DNA of 64,000 bases from positions 14,643,501 through 14,707,500 of the forward strand of contig JAPTOF010000015.1 in the NCBI GenBank assembly GCA_028554755.1. The letters run 5' to 3'. The notes below the pieces were generated by a model. That model had not been told where the DNA came from and made no database searches. It saw only the letters and a list, made by a program, of their open reading frames with translations. The translations under genes were made by a program, and so were the position numbers. This stretch comes from Cordia subcordata. Its lineage: Eukaryota; Streptophyta; Magnoliopsida; Boraginales; Cordiaceae. This document shows positions 36,224-47,005 of this stretch, piece by piece. The first letter of the stretch is position 1. Every line of letters starts with the position of its first letter.

Positions 36224-36774
36224 GCTATGAGCTTGTAATAGAATATTTCATGGCCAACTCATGAATGCAAAATATTTCCATGGCCAGGCCATGAAGTTCC
36301 AACAACGTGTTTCATGGCCAACCTATAGAAGTGGAAACTCCCCATCGCCAGGCCACGAAGTTGCAGTATGAGGCTAACCCATTAAGAGTGGACTTAAACT
36401 AGTCGAATTAGAAGTAAGGTTTTTTTCATTCCTTTCCTTTTAGGATTAAGACCATGGAAGAGTATAAATACTTCTTCTTTTGCTAGAAAATAGAAGTTTA
36501 TTGAGATTTATGTACAAATTATATTGGCTTTGCCAATTTCTCTATCCTTTTGCAAGTGAGCAGTGTTTGCATTCCTTGATTTACACCAAGAATTGATTTC
36601 TTATCAAGGTATTTATACTTTTTGCAACTTTCTATTCTTGTATTCTCTTCAATCCCTATTATCTGTGTTTATAGTCTTTAATAGATTAGGGGTTCAGTAC
36701 GGAGGGAATTTATTGAGCTTAATTTCTGAATTCAAAGCGTAGATCGATATATATCCCTAAGTTCTGTGTCGTTT

Positions 36775-36786
36775 AGTTATCAGAGC
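36775..36786 (+). promoter_or_regulatory. Primer-binding site (Met-tRNA) of the gypsy element
   Basis: AGTTATCAGAGC matches TGGTATCAGAGC at 10 of 12 bases and lies directly after the 5' LTR. A purine-rich A/G tract follows at 36862-36952. Confidence 0.65.
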
Positions 36787-37679
36787 TTTGGTCGAAAATA
36801 AATTTTCATCTATATTTATTTTAATATTTTTCCCTTACTTCAAATTCTACCTATTGAATAACGAAAAAAAGAAAAAGAATGAGAAAAAAAAAGAGAAAAA
36901 AACCAAAAAGGAGGAATAAATAGACAAGAAAAAGAAAAAGAAAAAAAGAATTGATTAAAAGTTATATTTCTTAGGTTGAGGTTGTAATCCTATTGCTTTG
37001 AATTATGTTCTTTGGGTTACTTCACATATTTTGGGATCAAAAATTGATATTTGAAATTTGCAGCATATTTTTTCTTGTTCTTATGTGCTTTGTTTTATTG
37101 AACAAGCAAGTTTGCTTTTAGTTTTGAGTCTACTACTCTTATTAGGTGATTTTTCTTTTCTTGAAATTTTTGTGTTTACAGCTTGGTTTGAGTATTTTGG
37201 TTGACAAATCTAGTTCCAAAGTGCAACCGAAGAATCAAAATTGATTGGAAATAGGCTAGAGTGTATGAGCTCAACGTAGGGTGAAAAGCCTAAATTTGAG
37301 TGAAATGAGGAAATTCTTTTATTTCTAATCACTTTTTTCTAGCTCTTACATAATGTCTAGAAAGGAAGACAAAAAGACATCTAATTAGACTGAGAAGCGG
37401 ATCCAAATGCTTTCGTCACACTAAAAGCCATGATGTCTTAGTTTGAGATGATAAATTACATGTTCTACAAAATAAATGATTGAATAGTGAGACAATCTTA
37501 GCATATTGAAAAAAGAAGGTAGACAAATACCATAAATAATAGGGGGCAATAGTAAGGGTCAACCTTATGAAGGAGATTTTCTAGTTGAGCTAGCTAAGGA
37601 TAAGAAAGATGGTACCCAATTAGTGACGAGTAGATCGATGAGAGAAGGTAGGCCCGAAAGGAGAGATAGCAAGATCAAC

Positions 37680-38462
37680 TCCATCAAAATGAAAATACCT
37701 TCATTCAAGGGAAATAATGATACAGACGTGTATTTGGAGTAGGAAAAAAGGTTGGAACTTTTCTCTGTGCCATAACTACACTGAAGAGAAGAAGGTCAAA
37801 TTAGTAGTCGTTGAACTCACCAATTGTGCACTTAATTGGTGGGACCAATTAATTCTTACTAGAAGGAGAAATGAAGAAAGACCCATCATTACTTGGAAGA
37901 GACGAAAGTCATCATGAGGAAGAGATTTATGCCTACATAGTACTATGGATAGTTGCATCAGAGACTACAAAGACTCATTTCATAGTACCATGGATAGTTG
38001 CATCAGAAACTACAAAGACTCACTTAATGGTCTATGACAGCTGAAGACTACCACAAAGAGATAGAGATGGCAATGATTCAGGCCAACATTAAAGAGGATC
38101 TTGAGGTAACAATGGCTCGTTTTATAGGTAGGAAGAATCGAGGTATTACAAATGTGACGGAGTTGCACCATTATGTAGAGTTAGAGGACATGGTCAATAT
38201 GGCCATGAAGATAGGACGACAACTCAAGCAAAAGGTGGCCATAGAGAGTAATTTGGAATTCCAATGGTTTATGGAATTCCAAATGGAACAAAAGAAGGAT
38301 AAAAGCAAGGCTAAGAGCAAGGAAATAAAGGGCATGTCTAAGAAAAAAGAGGTTGTTTTAGATTCTAAAGGTACCTCTACCTTTAAGACTACTAGGAAAC
38401 ATAGGGAAATTAAATGTTTCAAGTGTTTGGGACATGGACGTATCACATCTGAGTTGTCCTAA
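37680..38462 (+). pseudogene. Ty3/gypsy gag, disrupted
   Basis: The segment encodes typical plant gypsy capsid phrases: KKVKLVVVELTNCALNWWDQ (37717-37917), then after a break DYHKEIEMAMIQANI, NVTELHHYVELEDMVNMA (38034-38462) and a partial zinc knuckle CFKCLGHG. A 40-bp near repeat (CATAGTA CCATGGATAGTTGCATCAGA at about 37937 and 37981) lies in the gap. Stops separate the two halves, and the second half of the CCHC knuckle is out of frame. Confidence 0.8.
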
Positions 38463-38639
38463 TAAGAAGGTGATGTATGCTAGGGAAGATAGTCAATGGA
38501 GTACGAAAATAGTGATAATGAATCCATGCCTAATTAGAAGATTTTTCTGATAATGAGAATGTAGAGTATGTTGTGAGTGGATAATCATTCATAATTATGC
38601 GTGTATGCTCAAGTGAAAGAGGAGATTTTAGAACAAAAA

Positions 38640-39478
38640 GAAAATATATTTTAATCTAGATGCTTGGTTAATCGAAAAGCCTGTAGTTTAATCATTGATG
38701 GGGGTAGTTGCACTAATGGGGCTAGCATTACTCTGGCAGACAAGTTAGGCCAATGCACTAAGCATCCTAGGCCATACGGATTGCAATGGTTAAATGAAAG
38801 TTTAAAGATAAGTTTGTTTGTGATGTGGTACCTATGCAAGCGACTCATTTGTTGCTTGGTAGGCCTTGGTAGTGTGATACGTGTGTAAGCCATAATAGGT
38901 ATAGAAATAGATACTCTTTTAAATTGAATGGATAGAAATTCTTTTTGTCTTCTTTGTCACCTAAAGAAGGGTATACAAATCAATTAAAAATGATGAAAGC
39001 TTTAGAGGGGACCTTGGGTTATGAGGTTGAAACAAGTAAAAAAAATGAGAGAAAAGAGCCCAAGAGTGATAATAAAGAAATTAATGGCCCAAAGGTGAGT
39101 GGCTGCACGGGTAAGGAAAAGAAAGAGGGATGCGCATGAGAGAAAGGTTTAGTGAGAAAAGAAAAGAGTAAGCAAAAGAAGAGTTTTTATGCAAGAGAAT
39201 GAGAATTCATGAGTGCCTATGCATGCAAAAGATTACTTATAATGATTCGGTTTTGAGAGGCTTATTTGTCTATGACTAACATTAACCCCAAATTGCCTAA
39301 TGGTTTGGTTGCAATTTTTTATGGAGTTTGAGGATGTGTTCTCGGATGAGATGTCTAAGGGGATATTGAAGGAGTTTATCATTCACACTAACCATGAGTC
39401 CCTCAAGCATTTGAAGGGGCAAGATTTTAAGATAGATCTCTTTGTAGAAAAGGGGACTAATGTGAGCAAAGGTCACCA
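38640..39478 (+). pseudogene. Ty3/gypsy protease remnant with RT deleted
   Basis: A retropepsin motif is visible at 38664-38888 (SLIIDGGSCTNGASITLADK; the usual active site is D(S/G)G), followed by a linker rich in E and K (38945-39139). Then EFEDVFSDEMSKG, which normally precedes RT, runs directly into FIIHTNHESLKHLKGQ, which normally belongs to RNase H (39300-39450). The RT between them is therefore deleted, and no integrase follows before the 3' LTR. Non-autonomous and dead. Confidence 0.75.
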
Positions 39479-40229
39479 TGACAATAGGCTTATAGAAACA
39501 CTATTTAAAGATGAGGACTTTAGACTTCCAACTATGCTAGTTACAAAGTGGCAAGACAAAAGACTTAAATTGGTATTGCAATGCTATGAAGACCATTTGG
39601 TGAAGGAGAGCTTTTGTCAGCCCTTGTTTGAAGATAATTTCGAGACGACCATGGAAACGAAAAAGACTGTTGGCCGTGTTTCTTGATGCCAAATGTATGG
39701 GCCTTCTTTGAAGGTGCATGAGTTCATGATCGACCCATGAATACAGGAAACTTTCATGTTCAGGCCATCAAGTTGTGGCAGAGTGTTTCATAGCCAGCCT
39801 ATTGAAGCAAAAACTGCCCATGGCTAGGACATAAAGTTGCAATACTAGGCTAGCCCATGACTAGTGGCTTAAACTAGCCAAATTAGAAGGTTCTTTTTAT
39901 TTCTTTCCTTTTAAGATTAAGACCTTAAGGGAGTATAAATTCTCATTCTTTTGCTAGAAAATAGACTTTTATTATATTTATGTACAAATTACATTGGCTT
40001 TGCAATTTCTCTATACTTTTGCAAGTGAGGCGCATTTGCATTCCGTGATTGCAACAAGAATTAATTTTCTTATCAATGTATTTATACTTTGTGGTCAATT
40101 TCTATTCTTTTTTTCTTATCTCCAATTTTAGACTATAATAGATTAAGGGTTTAGTGGGGAGTGAATTTATCTGGCTTAGTTTATGAATTCAAAGCGTATG
40201 TTAGGTTTTGAGATCGATATATATAAGGG
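39479..40229 (+). repeat. 3' LTR of the Ty3/gypsy element
   Basis: It starts TGACAATAGGCT and is collinear with the split 5' LTR through the TTCAAAGCGTA and GATCGATATATAT blocks at its end. After it, copia integrase sequence resumes (near 40235), marking the boundary. Candidate target sites are TACCG at the left and TACGT at the right, which is not a clean duplication. Confidence 0.75.
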
Positions 40230-40234
40230 TTTTA

Positions 40235-40770
40235 CGTCACATCCCCTCGTATGCCTTATTGTACAAATTATAGTAGTCATCCTTTAGAAGTTGCCTACAC
40301 AAATATATAGGGGCCAACTCCTATTTGATCGACTTATGGCTATTTCTTTTATGTTCTCTTTATTGATCATTATACAAAATATATGTGGCTCTTTCTGTTG
40401 GCACAAAATCAAATGTTTTCTCCAGTTTTTATCAATTTAAATTAATGGCTAAAAAGTAATTTTCAACAATTAATGGTACAACGTACTTTGATGAAGGAAT
40501 TGAATACAATGGGTTGAAGAGTTTTTTTGACTCAATGTGGTATCCAACAATTTATTTCCCCAACATACAATTGAGTAAGAATTTCAACTACAGAAAGAAG
40601 GCATTGACGTGTATTGTTGTAAGTGGTATAACTTTACTTCAAAAAGCCTAATTGGCATTAAATTTTCGTTCTTTGAATTTATTTTTGTTCTTTGAATTTA
40701 TTTTTGAACTGCAGTATTTTTAGTTAACCAACTATAAAAATTAGTTTTAAACTATCAATCATCATATCAA
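40235..40770 (+). pseudogene. Ty1/copia integrase, continuing after the gypsy insertion
   Basis: Translation gives SPRMPYCTNYSSHPLEVAY, GPTPI after a stop, then FFYVLFIDHYTKYMWLF, the DxWGP region and core of copia integrase. It picks up where the copia frame stopped at 34189. A decayed continuation (DEGIEYNGLKSFFDS, KALTCIVVSGITLLQKA) runs to about 40650. Several stops. Confidence 0.8.
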
Positions 40771-40854
40771 AAGCTTTGTTAACCAAACTTCAAATTATTC
40801 TAAGTTATGAATATTTGGATGTTTTTGTTACCCATGGCTTCATTTATAGTCCAC

Positions 40855-40946
40855 ACACAAATGAAAAATTCAAACAAAGATCCAAAGACTAAATATTTTT
40901 GGATTGTTCTTCTTTTTGGATCTTTGTTCGAATTTGTCATTTGTGT
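40855..40946. repeat. Inverted repeat (32-bp arms) inside copia integrase
   Basis: Arm 40855-40886 (ACACAAATG..AAAGATCCAAA) is the reverse complement of 40915-40946 with two mismatches, separated by a 28-base AT-rich loop. It lies in the C-terminal integrase region and looks like an inverted duplication produced after insertion rather than part of the original element. Confidence 0.85.
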
Positions 40947-41379
40947 CTGCCTCTTTCTATGATGCATACATTTGCTTTGATCCAACATCTCAGAAGTTTA
41001 TTTATTCTAGTCATGTGCATTCTTTTGAATCTATTTTTCTAAGCCAAAATAATGCTCTTATAGTGAATGACTCAATCAATATTTGATCGAAGGCTTTCTT
41101 TTCAACAAGCCCTATTGAGACTCAATTACCAATTCCACGAGTCTACTAATCACTCGTGTGCCTATTTCTCATTCCCATTCAAATTCTTCTACTCACATCT
41201 TACTTAAGTCCAGTCTCATGGTTTCCATTTCTTATTGTGACTTCCTTACGATGCAAGTTGGCAATGACTCATGAACTAGTCTAGAATCCGATTCTGTATG
41301 TCCAAAAGGTCACTAACTCATATCCAGCTATTCTACTTTCGTACAACCTATATACTAGTTGACCCAAAATGTGGTGTCT

Positions 41380-43040
41380 CTCTCAACAATAACGCCTCAA
41401 TAGTCCATGCTAGTACCAACTCATCCCATGCAAGTGAGATAAAAAAATAATATTTTTAAACCCAAGAAAATGATGTCTCTAATAGCGACTAAGTGTCAAA
41501 TTTTTTGCTCTTTGTGACCTTCTACTATTAAACAAGCAATTCAACAACAATTATGGAAGCAAGCAATGCTTGAAGAATTCCAAGCTCTTCATAGGAACTC
41601 AACATGGGAATTGGTCCCTTGAGAAGAAATCAAAATATAATTGGATGCAGAGGGGCTTTCCAAATAAAGTGGAAGGTGGATGGCAATATAGCAAGATATA
41701 AAGCTTGTCTTGCAGCTAAAGGCTAAAATTAATGTTCTAGAATAAACTATCATGAGACATTTACTCTAGTCCTTGAAGCCTTTACAATTTGGGTGGTTTT
41801 AACAATTGCTATCTCCTATAGGTGGAAAATAGATCAACTTAACGTTAACAATGCTTTCTTGCATGGCCATTTGATAGAAGAGATCTTTTATGACTAAACC
41901 TTCGAGTTTCATTCATTTAGCCAAACCATACCATGTATGTTATTTGCAAAAAATCCTTATATGGCTTGAAACAATTTTCAAGAGACTAGTTTTTGAACTA
42001 CAATATTTTATTTTATCACTAAGCTTTAATGGAACAAGTTTCAATTCTTCCTTGTTTGTATTCAAGAAAGGTGCTACCAATGCCTACATTCTTGTATAAA
42101 TTGATGGCATGTTGTTTATAGGCAATAATGAAGATTTTACAAAGTCCATTATTTTTTCTATTTCAACCAAATTTTTGACAAGGATTTAGGAAATCTTTAT
42201 TACTTTTCGAGTATTGAAGTTACATCAAAACCAACAAGGCTACTCTTACCTTAATATAATTATATTTGTGACTTACTAGAAAAGTTTAATATGATGCGAG
42301 CCAAGACTTCAATGACTCTAGCGGCTACTTTTATATAGCTTGCAAATAATGACGACCTACCAATGCTTGTTTCTCCCCAATATTGAAGTTGGATAGGAGG
42401 ATTACATTATTTACCAATTACAAGGCCTAATGTTGCCAACACAAGAAAAAACTAGCTCAATATATGCAAAATCCATGGTAGTCACATCGGACAATGGCAA
42501 AAAGGATGCTCTTTTATCTCAAGCATACACCTTCATTTGGTTTGTTCATGAAACAATCCAACATCGTTTACTCATGGCATTCTCTAATTTCGATTAAGTA
42601 GGAGACTATAATCATTATACTTCATGCTTTGTATATATGATATTTCTTGGTTGTATTCCTATTTCATGGTGTTTAAAGAACCAATGTCAGCGGCTCGATT
42701 ATCCACATAAGTGGAATATTGCGCAATGGCTGCTACTGCTATAGAAATTTAGTGATTTACAAATCTTCTTCAAGATTTACATTATCCATTTGAAGCCCAT
42801 TGCGAATCATGTCTGGCAATATGGGAACAACATATTTTGTCGAAATATCATGATCTACTCAAGAATGAAGCATTTAGTTACCATTTTTTTGTGATAAAGT
42901 CATTTCTCGATCATTGGTTGTCTCTCATATCTCTACAAAATTGTAGCTAGTTGATATTTTAACTAATCTATTTTGGAAAGACTGGTTCATGAGTTGAGGA
43001 CCAAGATGTGTGTCGAAGATACAAACACCATCTTGCAAAG
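41380..43040 (+). pseudogene. Ty1/copia reverse transcriptase-RNase H, broken
   Basis: RT begins near 41500 with STIKQAIQQQLWKQAMLEEF and HRNSTWELVP, then WKIDQLNVNNAFLHGHLIEE (about 41822), a decayed SFIHLAKPYHVCYLQK (41890-42099) and a catalytic region reading LVYIDGMLFIGNNE (about 42095; the usual YVDD has become YIDG). RNase H pieces follow: STEAEY-like YCYRNLV with surrounding stops at about 42730, and KVISRSLVVSHISTKL (about 42895). Domain order is that of copia. Many stops, and the YVDD aspartate is changed. Confidence 0.8.
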
Positions 43041-43049
43041 GCATAACAA

Positions 43050-43265
43050 GGAAGACTTTTACATGCATCAAGCACCTATCTCAGTATATTAAGACAGGAG
43101 TTAATCACGTAACTATGGATTAGCATTTGTTGTAATTCCTCACTATGTGCCTCGTATTTTTGTGTATAATTATTATTTTTTTCTTTTATAATGCTGTATT
43201 AAAACATATTGTATCTATGAATATAATAGAGCTTCTTCTACACCCAAATATCCTCTTGCATAATA
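43050..43265 (+). repeat. 3' LTR of the Ty1/copia element
   Basis: It pairs with 30680-30908 as described there. Boundaries are approximate; I could not identify a clean target duplication. With this LTR the copia element spans about 12.6 kb because it carries two solo LTRs and a gypsy element. Confidence 0.7.
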
Positions 43266-44879
43266 GGTTTCATTTCAATTATTTAGTAGGTTCAACGCAT
43301 ATTACAATCTGTGCGCTTCATTTTTTTTTTCTCAAATTAGTATGGCCAACTTAAACTATATCATAATATATGATGCCATCCTTACTTGGATTGTTCTCTA
43401 GTCAAGTTAAAAACTAAAACTAAAGTAAAACTAAAAAGGTTTGAATTGTATACAGCCTCTATTTTTGAAAAAGTACTACAATATGCCTGAGCTGGTTGGT
43501 TATTAAATATAATGGTATCATTTGGGTGAAATATAATAGAAATCTATACAATACCATTTAGGTACCACAAAGATCCTATGTCCTATGCTATTCATCTGTT
43601 GAATTATGTCACCCAATCTTAAGTCCCACACATAAGCATCCTATGCGCTATGTTAATTACCATATAATATATAAAATGGATAGTACCACACTTTGAGATA
43701 TATGATTCTTCTCAATCATCCTATGGTTACATATATTATGTTATTTTACCTACAAGGCTAGAAATGTAATGGTTTGCACACAAACACTTGTTGCCTTTAT
43801 TGATAATCATCATTTATAATTTTCTTCTGATGTATTTTATTTTTGTCCATGCTCATCACTTGATTCCCTTAATTTTCTTAAAATCTCATACCCATTCTTG
43901 TTATTAAAGACCACTAGTTTAGTTGCCTTCTTAATTTGTCTTTGACAAAAGTATGAAATAAATAATGAATGTCACAGTATATTCGTATTATGTATTTATG
44001 GTGTCTTTTGTGGATAGGCATCTGGCAGAATCGCTTACGACTCTATATGAAAATTTCATATGGTATGCTTGTTTGGCAGTTGGCTAAAACATTAAAAACA
44101 TATAATGTTATAAGGTTTGGATTTTTTTCTTTTTACAAAAATGACATATCTAAGTGTGTCATGTTATTCTTTGTTTTAATGATAATATCACATAGCAATT
44201 TCCCAAACAAGAAAGCAAACACTTCTTTATTTGTGTATGTACACACATTAAGTCATACACAAAAACCAAAAATCAAAATAGTTATAAACATGAGTGACAA
44301 TGTTATCTAGAAAAGTTAACATATAAATTTTTTAATATTTGGGTTTAAATTAAATTTTGAAGCTATAATATCATCAAATCAATGTTTGATTAATCAGTCT
44401 CCATAAAATAGAATTAAATATTACAAATTTGAATTCTTCGACAAAATTTCCTTTGAAGTTAAACTAAAAAGATTCCTTTTTTGGAGAAAATAACATGCTC
44501 AAACTTACTTCAAACCAATTTGATAAAAATAATGCATGAACCAAGTGCAAAGTTATGCCTTTCTGAGGTTTCAGTTTATGCTATTGATTTTTCCACCTTA
44601 AATCAATTTAGTAGTATTTTTTCACAACTCCATCATATAGATCTTGTTAAGACAAAAGAAAGTGATTACTTCAAAATGAAAAATTAAGTGACAGAGCACA
44701 AAGTTACGCCTTGCAAAGATATGCATTAAATACTATATGGTGATGTTTGCTTGAGTATGAAATGCTAGATTACATACATATATACATGCATATATACATA
44801 TATACACACATACATATGAACATGCATGCAGACATGCATATTAACAAATAAGCATATGGCTTGGTTGGTAGTTATACAA
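43266..44879. other. No gene seen
   Basis: AT-rich, only short chance ORFs. By position it could be more of YUCCA relic X upstream of its recognisable intron end, but I cannot align it convincingly. TATACATA-type repeats at 44775-44820. Confidence 0.45.
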
Positions 44880-45290
44880 TTTGAGTCTAAGACTTTTGGA
44901 GCTTTTAACCTATTAAACTCTTTCTCTTTGAATGAGAAACAAAATAAAGTTTTAATGAATGAAAAATTACTTCCTTTCTTCAAAATTCATTATGTTACAG
45001 TGGCACTTGCCACAATGATAAAGGATAATATTATATAAAACATGCAACTTTAGAAAATTAGGAAATGTCTTTAAATCTAGAAATGGAAAACATAACTTAG
45101 ATGGTTAACCTTTTCCACAATAGTTTTGAAAATTTGATATTTATGTTTCTTGTCGTTCTAGATACATACTTTTAGCAAAGAAATTATATTTATTGTGATG
45201 ATATTACTAAAATATATCTCAATGTTTTGTGACTGATTAGATATTAGTGCTGCTTTCATTGCTCAAGCATGACACATTGACCTTACAAAA
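44880..45290 (+). pseudogene. YUCCA relic X: intron-1 end and exon 2
   Basis: 44886-45160 aligns with the 3' end of intron 1 of the intact gene (about 27500-27780): GACTTTTGGAGCTTTTAACCTA, TAAAGGATAATATTATATAA, AACATGCAA.TTTAGAA, TTAGATGGTTAA. It is followed by a splice-acceptor-like TTCTAG and an exon-2 relic from 45162: ATACATACTTTTAGCAAAG, then GATGATATTACTAAAATATA, as in the intact exon. Frame is lost after about 20 codons. Nothing beyond about 45290 continues exon 2. Confidence 0.75.
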
Positions 45291-45349
45291 TTATATCGAA
45301 TGATATTGAATTATATATCTTATAATTTCTTTTGTAGCAATTGATGGAT

Positions 45350-45504
45350 ATCTTAAAGATTATATTCATCCATCGCCAAGACTTTATAGAAACTTTTGAT
45401 AGCTAGATATTGTTCACTCTTATTGTTGGATGTGGTAAGGCATGGAAATGGTTTATAATCTCTTGAGCATTTGTGACCCATCATCAATTGTTATGAAGGG
45501 CCTC
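45350..45504 (+). pseudogene. YUCCA relic Y: end of exon 1
   Basis: It corresponds to the last 170 bases of exon 1 of the intact gene (about 25680-25867): ATTATATTCATCCA, GAAACTTTTGATAG, TTATTGTTGGATGTGGTAAG (the NADPH-motif GxG region), then CATCATCAATTGTTATGA, and an aligned donor-like GTAATTTACATG at 45505. Frameshifted and stop-ridden. It belongs to a separate copy from relic X because exon-1 sequence follows exon-2 sequence. Confidence 0.75.
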
Positions 45505-45713
45505 GTAATTTACATGTATCACTTTTCTTATTTGTGATCCTTTATTTATTTGTTCATATTTTAGTGTCGTTGGCGTAACTCGTTCTTTACATTGTCTAAC
45601 ACTTCCTTATGTCTTCCAAACATGAGCTTTTCCCTTTTTGTATGTTATTGTTGTTGGGTTATAACTTAAAGTCCAAGCCCATACGAATTACAAAACATGT
45701 AAAAGAAGGTAAT

Positions 45714-46509
45714 CAGAGGTGGAGGGAAATAGACCTCGAGGGGGGCTAGTGCACACCCTGACCTCAACAAACATTTTCTTTTTCTATATACATTTTTCAA
45801 TAAATTATAAACAACATGCCTATTTGCCCCCTTCCCCCCTCACATATAGCCAGCAGCCAAGCACACCCTCACGCCTAAAATAAAATAGAGGGAAAAAAGT
45901 CCTTGTACGTGTTTAATTTTTTTGTTCTTAAATCTTTTAAGCAATTTAGATTTCTATGATGTTTTAGTGCTTTTTTGAGCTAAAGATTAAATGATTTTTC
46001 TGGGTTTTGTTAGGTTGGTAAAGGTTCAAAAGTAGAAAAAAAATTTGAAATCTTTGGTTAAATTTTTGTTAAAGTTTATACTTTTGCAAAAATTTTTGTG
46101 TACAAAAATATGTGCTACATTAATTATATAAATCAAAGCAATTTCTAAGCAAATCTTAATAATGAAGGATGATAGTAAAATCATAAACTTTATTTTATGA
46201 CTAAGATGTTGGCTGAACGATGGCTTGGCTTCTTATATAAAATGACTAAGATGTTGGATGAAAGATAGCTTGGCTACTTCTATATAAAGTTTGTATTTAC
46301 TAGAACAATGAGTTGGTTATTCAATAGATTGACTTTTATTATAAAAGGTACTTTTTTCTATTTATACTAACAATAGTTATTTATTTATGACTTTTTCCAT
46401 ATTAAAATATTATTGTAGTATATTATATATTTAATAATTTGTTAAAAATTTATTAAAATTTATATATAAGTGTGCACCCCCTGAGCTTCGAGTCCTGACT
46501 CTACTTCTG
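45714..46509. mobile_element. Non-autonomous hAT element in the TRIM 5' LTR
   Basis: A 796-bp insertion with perfect 8-bp target duplication AAGGTAAT (45706-45713 and 46510-46517). Left end CAGAGGTGGAG and inverted right end CAGAAGTAGAG are imperfect terminal repeats of the widespread plant CAGAGGCGGA type. GGGGG..GTGCACAC motifs lie near both ends (about 45744-45757 and, inverted, 46468-46482). No transposase motif. Confidence 0.85.
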
Positions 46510-46993
46510 AAGGTAATTAAGAGAGTTACCAAATTCAACCTGCCTAAACTAGCATAGAAGAAATATTGAGAAGTAAGGATTTCTTTCCTATAAATAAAGG
46601 GTCTTGTAACTTGTATTAGGTGTATCTTAGAGGCCACACCCTATGGGGTGTAAATGAGAAAGCCTGAATACGAGAGAGAGTTTTGCATGCTTTTACTAAA
46701 AAAAGCCGCATGGGGAAGGTTTAGACTTTTGCTGTTCATAAATCCTATGTGTATCTTACATTCATTCTAGTCTTGGTGAGAAGAGAACCATGGTAAACAC
46801 TGTAAGGAAGGGTTTTCATTAGAGTTTTGTTCGTGCAAAAACTGTAACACATACTATTTTTGAATAGTAAATCTTATCCCAAAGAAGGATTCCGGACATA
46901 GATAGTGGCCAAACCACGTTAAAAATATCAAGTGTTCTTTGTGTTTTGTTATGTATTGATGTGTGTGTGTATGTCCTCAATTTTCCCAACAAG

Positions 46994-47005
46994 TGGTATA
47001 AAAGC
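46994..47005 (+). promoter_or_regulatory. Primer-binding site of the TRIM-like element
   Basis: TGGTATAAAAGC, two bases after the 5' LTR end CCCAACA, matches the Met-tRNA primer site TGGTATCAGAGC at 10 of 12 positions. Confidence 0.65.

Larger units (their letters stand above)
34193..36770 (+). repeat. 5' LTR of a Ty3/gypsy element, split by a solo LTR
   Basis: Two parts, 34193-34469 and 36224-about 36770, together align with the 3' LTR at 39479-40229: shared TTACAAAGTGGC.GGACAAAAGAC/TTACAAAGTGGCAAGACAAAAG, AGGAGAGCTTTT, CATGGCCA repeats, GATTAAGACC, GAGTATAAAT (TATA-like) and GCTAGAAAATAGA. It starts TCACAATGGGCT where the 3' copy has TGACAATAGGCT, so the terminal TG is mutated. It ends before the primer site at 36775. 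Confidence 0.75.
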
